Of a stretch of 33,570 bases of DNA, positions 23,138 to 33,200 are shown piece after piece. Below the pieces are notes generated by a model. That model was not told where the DNA came from. It was given only the letters and a program-made list of their open reading frames with translations, and did no database searches. The stretch spans positions 1-33,570 of the forward strand of contig JBJFFP010000060.1 in assembly GCA_051891855.1 (NCBI GenBank), read 5' to 3'. Position 1 is the stretch's first letter; every line of letters starts with the position of its first letter. Made by a program: the position numbers and the translations under genes. This DNA is from SFDP01 sp051891855. Lineage in GTDB: Bacteria; Bacillota; Clostridia; Lachnospirales; Lachnospiraceae.

Positions 23138-23635
23138 ATGATAAATGAATCCTATATTGAGGTGATGGTGCAAAGAAAGAGCTCACCGCTTGTTCGGGCA
23201 GGAATAGTGATTATGGGAGGACTGACAGGGATTTCTGTATTAGGAGTCATTATCGGTCTTTGGCCGGCACTGATTCTTGCCATAATTTTTGGCCTGGCAT
23301 CTTATCTGCTGTCTCTCTACAGTGCAATAGAATATGAATATACCTATGTGGACAAAGAGCTGCAGATTGATCGGATTCTGGGAAAAAGCAGGAGAAAAAG
23401 GATGGAGACGCTGGATTTGACCCAAATGGAGATTATGGCTCCCGTGGGCTCCCACCAGCTGGATGGATTTAAGGGAAAAAATCAGAAGGTGACAGATTAC
23501 AGTACCGGAGAGAAGAAGCAGCCGGAAGCCAGATATCTGTTGTGCATGAATGACCGGCAGCTGATTTTTGAGCCGGGAGAAGCTCTGGTTAGTATGATTC
23601 GCAATGTTGCTCCACGAAAGGTTTTTACCTGGTAA
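23138..23635 (+). CDS. Small membrane protein, probable DUF6106 family
   Basis: A 165-residue protein with two adjoining membrane segments (about 20–65, AGIVIMGGLTGISVLGVIIG and LWPALILAIIFGLASYLLSL) and a cytoplasmic domain. The sequence IEYEYTYVDKELQIDRILGKSRRKRMETLDLTQMEIMAPV is the part I associate with DUF6106, a family of Lachnospiraceae and relatives with no known role. The Lys/Arg-rich GKSRRKRM follows a predicted beta-strand pair. It has its own promoter and is followed by the guaB promoter, so it is a single-gene unit. The family name is from memory. Confidence 0.72.
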   Translation: MINESYIEVMVQRKSSPLVRAGIVIMGGLTGISVLGVIIGLWPALILAIIFGLASYLLSLYSAIEYEYTYVDKELQIDRILGKSRRKRMETLDLTQMEIMAPVGSHQLDGFKGKNQKVTDYSTGEKKQPEARYLLCMNDRQLIFEPGEALVSMIRNVAPRKVFTW

Positions 23636-23646
23636 GGAATAAACCA

Positions 23647-23675
23647 TTGACAGGTCTTTTGGCTTTTGCTACAAT
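23647..23675 (+). promoter_or_regulatory. guaB promoter
   Basis: TTGACA (23647–23652), 17-bp spacer, TACAAT (23670–23675). The leader of about 70 bases has no purine riboswitch that I can see. Confidence 0.82.
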
Positions 23676-23752
23676 CTTTCAAATCTTTAACTGACAGCTT
23701 ATTGTTTTACCATTAATATATTAACATAAAGAAACAGACAGGAGGAAAGAAA

Positions 23753-25216
23753 ATGGGTCAGATTATCGGAGAAGGAATTACCTTTGATGACGTGCTGCTT
23801 GTACCGTCACGGTCAGATGTTATTCCCAATGAGGTGGATATCACCACCTGGCTTACCAAAACAATCAAATTAAATATTCCCTTGATGAGTGCGGGAATGG
23901 ATACCGTTACCGAGCATAGAATGGCAATTGCCATGGCCAGACAGGGAGGTATCGGTATTATTCATAAGAATATGTCGATTGAGGAACAGGCAGAGGAAGT
24001 GGACAAGGTTAAGAGGTCGGAGAATGGTGTAATTTCAGATCCCTTTTCCCTGACCCCTGAGCATACATTGGCGGATGCAGATGAGCTAATGGGAAAATAT
24101 CGTATTTCCGGTGTGCCCATTACAGAAGTGGGGAGCAGGAAGCTGGTAGGAATCATTACTAATCGTGATTTGAAGTTTGAGACCGATTTTTCCAAAAAAA
24201 TAAGTGAATCTATGACTTCAGAGGGCCTGGTTACAGCTCATGAAGGAATTACGCTGGAAGAGGCTAAACAGATTTTAGGCAGGGCGAGAAAAGAAAAGCT
24301 GCCTATTGTAGATGATGATTTTCAGCTGAAGGGGCTGATTACCATTAAGGATATTGAGAAAGCAATCAAATATCCTCTGGCAGCCAAGGATGAGCAGGGA
24401 AGATTATTATGTGGTGCCGGAGTGGGAATTACCGCCAATGTACTGGAACGGGTAGAGGCTCTGGTGAATGCCAAAGTGGATGTGGTGGTTCTGGATTCCG
24501 CTCATGGTCATTCAGCCAATGTAATAAACTGTGTAAAGATGATTAAGGAAAAGTTTCCTGAACTGCCTGTGATTGCAGGTAATGTAGCAACCGGTATGGC
24601 TACCAGAGATTTGATTGAGGCAGGAGCAGATGCGATTAAAGTAGGTATAGGACCGGGCTCCATTTGTACCACCCGTGTGGTTGCCGGTATTGGCGTTCCC
24701 CAGATTACTGCAGTAATGGACTGCTATGCAGTAGCAAGGGAATATGGGATTCCTATTATTGCTGATGGAGGTATTAAGTATTCCGGAGATTTAACGAAAG
24801 CTATTGCTGCCGGCGGCTCTGTATGTATGATGGGAAGCATGTTTGCCGGCTGCGACGAAAGTCCTGGGGATTTTGAATTGTTCCAGGGAAGAAAATATAA
24901 GGTTTATCGTGGTATGGGCTCAATTGCGGCAATGGAAAACGGAAGCAAGGATCGTTACTTCCAGACTAATGCCAAGAAGCTGGTGCCAGAAGGTGTGGAA
25001 GGACGGGTTGCTTACAAGGGAATGGTTGAGGATACCGTATTCCAGCTGTTGGGAGGTCTGCGTGCCGGTATGGGCTATTGCGGAACCCAATCCATTACAG
25101 AGTTACAGCAGAATGGAAAATTTGTTAAGATTTCAGCTGCCTCTCTGAAGGAAAGCCATCCCCACGATATTCATATTACTAAGGAAGCCCCCAACTATAG
25201 TGTGGATGACCGCTAA
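23753..25216 (+). CDS. guaB: Inosine-5'-monophosphate dehydrogenase
   Basis: Oxidises IMP to XMP, the committed step of GTP synthesis. The 487-residue protein has the classic layout: TFDDVLLVPSRSDV at the N-terminus, a pair of CBS domains inserted at about 95–205 (DADELMGKYRISGVPITE, KLPIVDDDFQLKGLITIKDI), then the barrel with DSAHGHS, GNVATGMATRDLIEAGADAIKVGIGPGSICTTR (catalytic Cys305), ADGGIKYSGD, and the flap region GMGSIAAMENGSKDRY. All key residues are present and the length is standard. AGGAGG precedes the ATG. It is a single-gene unit followed by a long inverted repeat. Confidence 0.96.
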   Translation: MGQIIGEGITFDDVLLVPSRSDVIPNEVDITTWLTKTIKLNIPLMSAGMDTVTEHRMAIAMARQGGIGIIHKNMSIEEQAEEVDKVKRSENGVISDPFSLTPEHTLADADELMGKYRISGVPITEVGSRKLVGIITNRDLKFETDFSKKISESMTSEGLVTAHEGITLEEAKQILGRARKEKLPIVDDDFQLKGLITIKDIEKAIKYPLAAKDEQGRLLCGAGVGITANVLERVEALVNAKVDVVVLDSAHGHSANVINCVKMIKEKFPELPVIAGNVATGMATRDLIEAGADAIKVGIGPGSICTTRVVAGIGVPQITAVMDCYAVAREYGIPIIADGGIKYSGDLTKAIAAGGSVCMMGSMFAGCDESPGDFELFQGRKYKVYRGMGSIAAMENGSKDRYFQTNAKKLVPEGVEGRVAYKGMVEDTVFQLLGGLRAGMGYCGTQSITELQQNGKFVKISAASLKESHPHDIHITKEAPNYSVDDR

Positions 25217-25222
25217 CTATAG

Positions 25223-25295
25223 AAAAGCCCTGAGGTTAGCTATCCAAGTGCGTTTGTTACTACGCACAAGTTGGATAGTATAATCTCAGGGCTTT
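25223..25295. terminator. Long interrupted inverted repeat after guaB, possible terminator
   Basis: Three nested stems separated by internal loops: AAAGCCCTGAG/CTCAGGGCTTT, then CTATCCAA/TTGGATAG, then TGCG/CGCA. The 73-base fold is followed only by ATAAT, not a proper T-run, so it is an unusual terminator or a structured RNA. Confidence 0.55.
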
Positions 25296-25393
25296 ATAAT
25301 ACATTTATTTTTCGATTTTCATCTTTATCTGTAAGTAGGCTTGTGATAAAATAGACACAAGTGAGTGAAAGGATTTGGAGGAAAACAAATAGG

Positions 25394-27106
25394 ATGAGTG
25401 ATGTAAATAATGTAGAAAAGACAGAGAAGGGAGAAATCAGGGAGGAACCGGTTTCCCGCAATTTTATTGAGCAGATCATTGATAAGGACCTGGCAGAGGG
25501 AGTGTATGATACGGTACATACCCGTTTTCCGCCGGAGCCTAACGGATACCTCCATATCGGTCATGCCAAGAGTATTTTGTTAAATTACGGTCTGGCCGTA
25601 AAATACGGCGGTAAATTTAATATGCGTTTTGATGATACCAATCCCACAAAGGAGCGAATTGAATTTGTGGAGTCAATTAAGGAGGATATTCAGTGGCTGG
25701 GAGCCGATTGGGAGGACAGGCTTTTTTTTGCTTCTGACTATTTTCAGGAGATGTATGAGGGTGCGGTTAAACTGATTAAGAAGGGTAAGGCCTATGTATC
25801 GGATCTGACCGCAGAGCAAATCAGGGAATATCGGGGAACCTTGACAGAGCCCGGCAGGGAAGACCCAGGTTCCTTGAGAAGTATAGAAGAGAATCTTCGC
25901 TTGTTTGAAGAGATGAAGAACGATAAATTTCAGGATGGGGAGAAGGTCTTACGGGCAAGAATCGATATGTCTTCTCCGAATATGAATATGAGAGATCCGG
26001 TTATTTATCGTGTGGCGCATATGTCTCACCATAATACAGGAGATAAATGGGTAATTTACCCCATGTATGATTATGCTCATCCCATAGAGGATGCCATTGA
26101 GGGAATTACCCACTCCATCTGTACGCTGGAATTTGAAGATCACAGACCGCTCTATGACTGGGTGGTGCGGGAGCTGGAGTATCCTCATCCTCCTAAGCAG
26201 ATTGAGTTTGCCAAGCTGTATCTTACCAATGTGGTTACCGGCAAACGCTATATTAAGAAGCTGGTAGAAGAAGGAATTGTGGACGGCTGGGATGACCCTC
26301 GTCTGGTTTCCATTGCGGCCTTAAGAAGAAGAGGCTTTACGCCTGAGTCGATTAAGATGTTTGTAGAGCTTTGCGGTGTCAGCAAAAGTAATTCCTCTGT
26401 GGATTATTCCATGCTGGAGTATTGTATCCGTGAAGACTTAAAGCTGAAAAAATCCCGTATAATGGCAGCTCTTGATCCTATTAAGCTGATTATCGACAAT
26501 TATCCGGAGGAAGAGACGGAATTGCTGGAGGTTCCTAATAATTTGGAGAATGAAGAACTGGGAGTACGCCAGGTACCCTTTGGCCGGGAGCTGTATATAG
26601 ACAGAGAGGATTTTATGGAGGAACCGGTGAAGAAATACTTCCGCCTTTATCCGGGAAATGAGGTTCGTCTTATGTATGCCTATTTCGTTACCTGTACCGG
26701 CTGTGTAAAGGATGAAAATGGCAAAGTCATTGAAGTACACTGCACCTACGATCCCGAGACCAGAAGCGGCAGCGGTTTTACCGGAAGAAAGGTAAAGGGA
26801 ACCATCCACTGGGTACCGGTGAGGGAAGCGGTTAAGGCTGAAGTCAGACTTTATGAAAACATTATTGATGAAGAAAAGGGGGTGTATAATGAGGACGGTA
26901 GCCTGAATCTGAACCCCAACTCCATGACCGTGCTGAAGGAATGCTTTGTTGAGCCGGCAGTGAAGGGAGCAGAAGCCTATGACAGCTTTCAGTTTGTCCG
27001 TCAGGGATATTTTTGTGTGGACAGTAAAGATTCCACGAATGAAAAGCCGGTATTTAACCGTATTGTTTCCCTGAAAAGTTCCTTTGTTTTACCGAAAAAA
27101 GATTGA
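25394..27106 (+). CDS. glnS: Glutaminyl-tRNA synthetase
   Basis: Charges tRNA-Gln directly. With the ATG at 25394 it has 570 residues; GGAGG lies 12 bases upstream, and an in-frame GTG at 25361 lacks such a site. The class I motifs are PEPNGYLHIGHAKS (HIGH at 54–57) and VSKS (329–332), with the GlnRS-specific FDDTNPTKE and the two-part C-terminal anticodon-binding barrel (RLMYAYFVTCTG, HCTYDPETRSG, VKGTIHWV). The C-terminus marks it as GlnRS rather than GluRS. Many Gram-positives instead make Gln-tRNA with GatCAB; Clostridia that carry GlnRS are thought to have gained it by transfer. I see no T-box upstream. Confidence 0.95.
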   Translation: MSDVNNVEKTEKGEIREEPVSRNFIEQIIDKDLAEGVYDTVHTRFPPEPNGYLHIGHAKSILLNYGLAVKYGGKFNMRFDDTNPTKERIEFVESIKEDIQWLGADWEDRLFFASDYFQEMYEGAVKLIKKGKAYVSDLTAEQIREYRGTLTEPGREDPGSLRSIEENLRLFEEMKNDKFQDGEKVLRARIDMSSPNMNMRDPVIYRVAHMSHHNTGDKWVIYPMYDYAHPIEDAIEGITHSICTLEFEDHRPLYDWVVRELEYPHPPKQIEFAKLYLTNVVTGKRYIKKLVEEGIVDGWDDPRLVSIAALRRRGFTPESIKMFVELCGVSKSNSSVDYSMLEYCIREDLKLKKSRIMAALDPIKLIIDNYPEEETELLEVPNNLENEELGVRQVPFGRELYIDREDFMEEPVKKYFRLYPGNEVRLMYAYFVTCTGCVKDENGKVIEVHCTYDPETRSGSGFTGRKVKGTIHWVPVREAVKAEVRLYENIIDEEKGVYNEDGSLNLNPNSMTVLKECFVEPAVKGAEAYDSFQFVRQGYFCVDSKDSTNEKPVFNRIVSLKSSFVLPKKD

Positions 27107-27130
27107 TAAATAAATACAAATGAAAAAAGA

Positions 27131-27170
27131 AGAAAAAGCCGTAAAAGCGGCAGAATGAGAGGAAATCATG
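27131..27170 (+). repeat. Leader element, copy 2 (before the DUF2225 gene)
   Basis: The same 40-base block as at 20566–20605, ending in the ATG of the DUF2225 gene: GCCG-TAAAA-GCGGC hairpin, then AGAATGAGAGGAAA. The stem differs by paired changes from copy 1, which suggests the fold, not only the sequence, is kept. Confidence 0.6.
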
Positions 27171-27911
27171 AGCGAAGCGGAAAAACTCTTTGATAAGAAA
27201 TACACCTGTCCGGTATGCGATAGCAACGTACTGGGAAAAACCGTAAGAACAGGCAAGGCAAGGCTATTGCGCACGGATATGGATCTGCGAAATGTATTTG
27301 ATGGGATTGAACCTTTAAAATATGAGGTAATTATTTGTCAAAAATGTGGTTATGCGGCACTGGCCAAATTTTTTGATAATGTAAATTCAATACAGCAGAA
27401 ATACATCACAGAGAAAATTACGCCTAATTTCAAGCCGTTGAATGATGAAGGTGAGGAATATACTTATGATCAGGCGCTGGCCCGTTATAATATTGCCTAT
27501 GCTAATGCGGTAGTAAAAATGAGTAAGGCCAGTGAAGGAGCCTATATCTGTCTTAAAGCGGGCTGGCTGTGCAGAAGCTATAAGGAAAGTCTTGAAGCCT
27601 CGGGTACGGCAAAGCCGGCACAAATTGAGAAAATAGCAAATATGGAGACCGATTATTTGCGGAAGGCCTACAATCATTTTACCAAGGCAGTTCAAAGTGA
27701 AGATTTTCCTATCTGTGGAATGGATGAAAATACTGTGGATTATCTGCTGGCGGTTTTGGCAATGGAATGTGGCGATTACTCCATTTCCTCCAAGCTTCTT
27801 TCCAAGCTGCTGACTTCTCCTTTTTGCAGCAACCGGGTAAAGGATAAAGCAAGAGGAGTAAAAGAGGTTCTGGTAGAAAAAATGAAGGATATAGGAGAAG
27901 TGGAAGAATAA
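27168..27911 (+). CDS. DUF2225 family protein
   Basis: A 247-residue cytoplasmic protein whose N-terminus has two CxxC knuckles, YTCPVCDSNVLGK (residues 14–17) and IICQKCGYAALAKFF, together able to bind zinc. The segment between them (KARLLRTDMDLRNVFDGIEPLKYEVI) and the later helical part with TPR-like repeats (YNIAYANAVVKMSKASEGAYICLKAGWLCR) match DUF2225 (PF09986), a family of unknown function frequent in Clostridia. It lies 61 bases after glnS with no terminator between, so it is probably co-transcribed with it. The repeated leader element covers its ribosome site. Confidence 0.85.
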   Translation: MSEAEKLFDKKYTCPVCDSNVLGKTVRTGKARLLRTDMDLRNVFDGIEPLKYEVIICQKCGYAALAKFFDNVNSIQQKYITEKITPNFKPLNDEGEEYTYDQALARYNIAYANAVVKMSKASEGAYICLKAGWLCRSYKESLEASGTAKPAQIEKIANMETDYLRKAYNHFTKAVQSEDFPICGMDENTVDYLLAVLAMECGDYSISSKLLSKLLTSPFCSNRVKDKARGVKEVLVEKMKDIGEVEE

Positions 27912-27961
27912 TCAAGGCAGAATAAAAAAGAAAAAAATAGGGGAAAATAGAAAGGATTGGG

Positions 27962-27990
27962 TTGAACACAGGAGAAAGGCATGGTATGCT
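27962..27990 (+). promoter_or_regulatory. Probable tetR promoter
   Basis: TTGAAC (27962–27967), 17-bp spacer, TATGCT (27985–27990). A small palindrome GTAT-GCT-ATAC overlaps the -10 and could be a self-regulation site. Confidence 0.5.
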
Positions 27991-28042
27991 ATACAGACCA
28001 ATACAGTCAATTTGATAGGATGAAAAGGTGGGCGGTACGGAA

Positions 28043-28642
28043 ATGAATGATAAATTCTTTGATTTGAAGCGGGAAAAGCAGGATCGAATGATTAATGCGG
28101 GATTGAAGATTTTTGGAAGATATGGCTACCGTCATGCCACAACGGATGAAATTGTTAAAGAAGCAGCCATCAGTAAGGGACTATTATTCCACTATTTTGA
28201 AAATAAAGTGGGTATGTATGTTTTTCTCATGGATTATAGCGTTCGCTTTATGCTGCTTGAATTTTCACGGAAAATCGATGGTGAAGAAACGGATTTTTTT
28301 ATTCTGGCCAGACAGATCGAGGATGCTACCTTGGGAGTATTGAAAAATTACCCCTATATGCAGTTTTTTCTGGAAAAGGCTTTTGAGGAAATCTGCCTGG
28401 AGGCTCTGGAAGAAAGTGAAGAGCAAAAGAAGGCTTATGCAGGCCAGCTGGAGAAGTATTATGGACAGGCTAAGGAGACTTCATTAAAAGAGGGGATTTC
28501 CCTAAATCGGGTAAAAAGCATGTTTCAGTATATGAGAAAAGGAATCCTGCTGGAAAATCTGGTATTGGATACTATCCAGCCTGAAATGATGCATGTTCAG
28601 ATTTGTACCTATTTAAAATTGTTGGAAGGGCTATGCAAATAG
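28043..28642 (+). CDS. TetR/AcrR family transcriptional regulator
   Basis: A 199-residue regulator with the TetR DNA-binding domain at the N-terminus: KQDRMINAGLKIFGRYGYRHATTDEIVKEAAISKGLLFHYFENKVGMYVFL, a clean helix-turn-helix. The C-terminal helical part, which would bind a ligand and dimerise, has no recognisable family. The ATG at 28043 is chosen because AAGGTGGG stands about ten bases upstream; an in-frame GTG at 28028 overlaps that site. It precedes a uracil permease with its own promoter, so a link with that gene is possible but not shown. The stop codon is inside a terminator hairpin. Confidence 0.9.
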   Translation: MNDKFFDLKREKQDRMINAGLKIFGRYGYRHATTDEIVKEAAISKGLLFHYFENKVGMYVFLMDYSVRFMLLEFSRKIDGEETDFFILARQIEDATLGVLKNYPYMQFFLEKAFEEICLEALEESEEQKKAYAGQLEKYYGQAKETSLKEGISLNRVKSMFQYMRKGILLENLVLDTIQPEMMHVQICTYLKLLEGLCK

Positions 28643-28652
28643 TCCTTTTTCT
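28627..28652 (+). terminator. Terminator overlapping the tetR stop codon
   Basis: AAGGGCTA (28627–28634) and TAGTCCTT (28640–28647, one G·T pair), five-base loop, then a T-run. The TAG stop is part of the stem. Confidence 0.75.
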
Positions 28653-28676
28653 TTTGCAATGGGAAGAAAATTACTC

Positions 28677-28705
28677 TTGACTTGCATTCTTTTTCTATAT
28701 ATAGT
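28677..28705 (+). promoter_or_regulatory. Uracil permease promoter
   Basis: TTGACT (28677–28682), 17-bp spacer, TATAGT (28700–28705). The leader is only about 25 bases, too short for a PyrR-type attenuator. Confidence 0.78.
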
Positions 28706-28738
28706 CTATAAAGATAAGCTAATAAAGGAGGAGATTTG

Positions 28739-30082
28739 ATGAGTAAAGTAAAATCCGGTGTGGGGCAGGAGGCCATTTACGATGCCAAAAATCTGGGAAC
28801 ACCTAAGATTCTGTTACTGGGGGCACAGCACATGTTTGCCATGTTTGGAGCTACCGTTTTAGTTCCGGTACTGACAGGGTTAAGTGTTTCTACTACCTTA
28901 TTATTTGCGGGTGTGGGTACCCTGCTGTTTCATCTGTTGGCCAAAGGAAGGATACCTGCATTTTTAGGTTCTTCGTTTGCTTTTCTGGCCGGCTATTGGG
29001 CGATTGCACCCAATCAGGAGGCGGAGCTTTTACCCTACGCCTGTTTCGGTGTTGCCTGCTCAGGTATTCTGTATTTCATTCTTTCGGCTTTAATCAAAGC
29101 CTTTGGTTCTAATAAAGTAATGAAGTTTTTTCCGCCTATTGTAACCGGCCCGATCATTATAGCCATCGGTTTGAATTTATCCCAGTCTGCTATTGATAAT
29201 TGTTCCGCTGACTGGTTTATTGCTCTGGTAGCCATTGCCATTATTGTGATCTGCAATATTTGGGGGAAGGGAATGGTTAAGATTATCCCCATCCTTCTGG
29301 GAGTAGTAGGTTCTTATATTGTGGCAGCGGCAATGGGGAAGGTGGATTTTACTTCTGTAGCTAAGGCTGGCTGGATTGGCTCTCCCATTGAATGGAACCG
29401 AACCGTCTTTTCCCTTTTTCCGGGAGCAGATACCTCTCTGTTAATTACGGCAGCCATTACCATCGTTCCTATTGCATTGGCAACCATGGTAGAGCATATT
29501 GGGGATATTTCTGCCATTTCTTCTACAGTAGGGAAAAATTATATGAAGGATCCCGGGCTTCACAGAACCCTGTTCGGGGATGGCGCAGCAACTATTCTGG
29601 CTTCTCTTTTCGGCGGCCCTGCCAATACCACCTATGGGGAAAATACGGGGGTATTGACACTGACTAAGGTATATGATCCAATGGTGATTCGTCTGGCGGC
29701 AATTTTTGCCATACTCTTCTCCTTCTGCCCTAAGGTGTCTGCTTTGATCAGCTGTATGCCGGCAGCTACCATGGGAGGTGTCTCTCTGGTGCTTTACGGT
29801 ATGATTTCTGCAGTGGGTGTAAGAAATATTGTGGAAACCCATGTGGATTTTACGAAAAACAGAAACGTAATTATAGCAGCCCTGATTCTGGTATTATCCA
29901 TTGGCATAAACTATTCTTCGCTGGGAGCCCTGAGCTTTGGAATTGGTACGACTACCATCACCCTTTCAGGTCTGGCTGTGGGTTCTCTGATAGGAATCAT
30001 TCTGAATGCCATTTTGCCGGGAAAGGATTATAATTATAACGAAGATACACCGGATGATACGGGAGTAAACTTTGAGGTATAA
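28739..30082 (+). CDS. uraA: Uracil permease (NCS2 family)
   Basis: A 447-residue nucleobase transporter with about 14 hydrophobic segments. QHMFAMFGATVLVPVLTGL near the start and the GGPANTTYGENTGVLTLTKVYDP stretch (about residues 285–310), which forms the substrate site with the acidic residue of ATMVEHIGDISA, are typical of UraA/PyrP. Xanthine permeases of the same superfamily differ at these points, so uracil is the best call. The start is the ATG at 28739, with AAAGGAGG about eight bases upstream; the TTG just before it is less likely. Single-gene unit with a good promoter and terminator; no pyrimidine-synthesis genes are adjacent. Confidence 0.92.
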   Translation: MSKVKSGVGQEAIYDAKNLGTPKILLLGAQHMFAMFGATVLVPVLTGLSVSTTLLFAGVGTLLFHLLAKGRIPAFLGSSFAFLAGYWAIAPNQEAELLPYACFGVACSGILYFILSALIKAFGSNKVMKFFPPIVTGPIIIAIGLNLSQSAIDNCSADWFIALVAIAIIVICNIWGKGMVKIIPILLGVVGSYIVAAAMGKVDFTSVAKAGWIGSPIEWNRTVFSLFPGADTSLLITAAITIVPIALATMVEHIGDISAISSTVGKNYMKDPGLHRTLFGDGAATILASLFGGPANTTYGENTGVLTLTKVYDPMVIRLAAIFAILFSFCPKVSALISCMPAATMGGVSLVLYGMISAVGVRNIVETHVDFTKNRNVIIAALILVLSIGINYSSLGALSFGIGTTTITLSGLAVGSLIGIILNAILPGKDYNYNEDTPDDTGVNFEV

Positions 30083-30124
30083 AGAGACATTTTAATAGAC
30101 AGTTTACCAAAAGCTTAAAAAGAA

Positions 30125-30169
30125 AAAGAACCTTGAAAGGCATACAGTGGTCTAAAGGTTCTTTTTTTG
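30125..30169 (+). terminator. Terminator after the uracil permease
   Basis: AGAACCTT (30127–30134) pairs with AAGGTTCT (30155–30162), flanked by A-rich and T7 sequences. Confidence 0.85.
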
Positions 30170-30209
30170 GTATGATGAAAAAAAGAGGGAATTAGACTAA
30201 GGAGGATAT

Positions 30210-33200
30210 ATGGCACTGCAGTTTGTTTTCGGTGGCTCAGGAAGTGGGAAAAGCACCTGTGTATATGAGAGGATTATTGAACACTCATTAAGAGAAGAAA
30301 AGCAGAATTTTTTTGTTCTTGTTCCGGATCAGTTTACCATGCAGACACAGATGGATCTGGTGATGAAACACCCTAAGGGAGGGATTATGAATATAGATGT
30401 CCTTTCCTTTGGCCGACTGGCCTATCGAATTTTGGAGGAGGCCGGAGGAAGTCGGACTCCTGTTTTGGATGATACGGGAAAAAGTCTGGTATTAAGGAAG
30501 GTAGCTGCTAAGGCAGAGGAGCGCTTACCGGTATTGGGGAAGAATTTAAAAAGACTGGGTTATATCCATGAAATCAAATCTGCTCTTTCAGAATTTATGC
30601 AGTATGGAATTGGAAAAACAGAGCTGGAAAGCATGCTGGATTATTCCAGAATGCGGGGAAGCCTCTATAGCAAATTGAAGGATTTGAGTGTTTTATATGA
30701 AGACTTTCAGCTCTATCTGGCAGAGCGCTTTATTACTATGGAAGGAACCTTTGAGCGTCTTGCCAATCAACTGGAATATTCTGCAATGATAGCAGACAGT
30801 GTGGTGGTGTTAGATGGCTTTACCGGCTTTACCCCTATTCAGAACCAGATAATTTTACAGCTCATGAAGCGGGCAAAGGAGGTTATTGTTACTCTCACTT
30901 TGGACAGAGAAATTATTCATAAGGAAGGTAAGGGAGGGAGAGTACAGCTTTTTTCCCTCAGTCTGAAAACGAAGGCTTCTTTGGAAAAACTGGCCAGAGA
31001 GGCGGGCTGCGGGATTTATCCTCCGATTCTGGTGGATGAGAGACAGGGGAGATTTAAGAACAGCCGTATACTTGCCCATTTGGAAAAGCAGCTTTTTCGA
31101 GTGCCTGCACAGGTGTGTGGGGAAGAAGTAGATGGAATCAGGCTTATAGAGGCAGGAAATATGGAGGAGGAAGTCAGACAGGTTTGTCGGCAGATTCGGA
31201 AATTACTGTCCCGGGGTTACTGCTATCGGGATATTGCGGTTATCAGTGGAGATATGGAGGCCTACGGAAGTCTGATCGAGGAATACTTTGAGCAGTATGA
31301 GCTTCCCTTCTTCATGGATAAAAGCCGCAAAATCACCTTGAATCCGTTTATTGAGTATATTCGTTCTGCCCTCAAAGTACTTATCTCAGATTATTCTGAG
31401 AAAGCTGTATTTCACTATTTGAGAAGCGGAATGACTCAAATGGAGAAGGAGGATGCAGACAGGCTGGAAAATTATGTACTGGCCTTGGGAATCCACGGAA
31501 GGAAAAACTGGAACAGCCTGTTTGTCCGTATGCCTGAAGGGGAGAATGGGAAGGAAGAGTTGGAAAGACTGAATATGCTAAGAGAGCAGCTTGCAAAGGA
31601 GTTTGAAGGCTTCAGCACCAGAAGAGAGACCGTAAAGGTGCTGGTGGAGCAGCTGTATAGCTTTTTAACCATTAATCACTCTCAGGAAAAGCTGAAGGTC
31701 TATGAAAGAATTTTTGGCCAAGCAGGGGACAAGAGTAAGGAGAAAGAATATGCCCAGATTTATCGTCTGGTAATGGAGCTTTTGGATCAGCTGGTAAGCC
31801 TTTTGGGAGAGGAAAAAATGGACTGGGAGGAATTTGCCGAGATCTTGGATGCAGGCTTTGGAGAGATTCAGGTGGGAATCATTCCCCAGGCGATAGATCG
31901 GATCCTGGTGGGAGATATGGAACGGACTAGACTTGGTCTGGTTAAAGCACTGTTCTTTTTGGGAATGAATGAGGGGAAGGTTCCCCGTTTATCCGGTAAG
32001 GGAGGAATCCTTTCTGATTTGGACAGAGAATTTTTGCTGGGCTCCGGTCAGGAGCTGGCTCCTACACCCAGAGAGCAGATGTTTATTCAGCGATTTTACC
32101 TGTATCTCAACCTGACTAAGCCTTCGGAACATCTTTTTTTATCCTACTGTCGTTTGAATGAAGAGGGAAAGACCATGAAGCCCTCCTATTTTGTGGAAAC
32201 GATAAAAAAAATCTATCCAAAGCTGCAGCTGGAAATATACGATGCAGCAGGGGAGCTTCCGGCTACAAAAGAAGAGGCCAGAGCTTTCAGTGCAGCTCTC
32301 CTGGAGCTATACCGGAGAGAAGAGCCGGGGAAGGATGAGGAGGAAAAGCTGTTGGCTCTTTTACAGCTGCTTAAGCAGGAGCAGAAAGAGAAGCCTTGGG
32401 TGGAGGATTTGCTGGATGCCGCCTTTTTTTCCTACGCCGGAGATCAAATTACCAGAGAAACTGCGAGGCTTCTATATGGAAGTATACTTTACAGCAGTGT
32501 GAGCCGGCTGGAAAAAATGGCCTCCTGTGCATATGCACATTTTCTCCAGTACGGACTGGGACTTAAGGAGCGCAAGGAATATGGATTTGAGGCTGTAGAT
32601 ATGGGAAATGTTTATCATGGCGTTTTGGAGCTTTTTGCAGGAAAACTTGCAGAGAATAATTATACCTGGATTTCTTTTCCGGACGAAGAAGGGAAAAAGC
32701 TTCTTCACGATGCTCTGGACAGCTATGCTATAAACTATGGAAATACCATACTTTTTTCCAGCGCAAGATATGCCTGGGGAATGGAAAAGATGGAGCGGAT
32801 ATTGTGGCGTACAGTGAGAACTCTGCGTTATCATTTGCAAGCCGGAAGATTTACTCCTAGGGAATTTGAGGTTTCCTTTTCTGCTCTGGAGGATTTGGAT
32901 GCAGTCAGTATCCGTCTGGACAAGGAGGAGAGGATGAAGCTTGGGGGAAGAATTGACCGAGTGGACACTTATGAAGAGGGAGACAGGCTGTATGTGAAGG
33001 TAATGGATTATAAATCCGGAAACCATGATTTTCGCCTGGCAGCCTTCTATCAGGGACTGCAGCTGCAGCTGGTAGTCTATCTGAATGCGGCATTGGAGCT
33101 GGAGCAAAAGAAGAATCCGGATAAGGAAGTGGTACCCGGGGCATTTCTTTATTATCATATTGCAGATCCCTTGGTGGAAGCAGGGGAGAGAATGAATGAG

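Noticed and set aside
25296..25393. T-box riboswitch before glnS
   Set aside because: The conserved AGGGTGGNACCGCG-type sequence is absent and the leader is too short for a specifier stem plus antiterminator.
28643..28738. PyrR attenuator before the uracil permease
   Set aside because: The promoter is only about 25 bases before the ribosome site and no anti-antiterminator/terminator pair is present.
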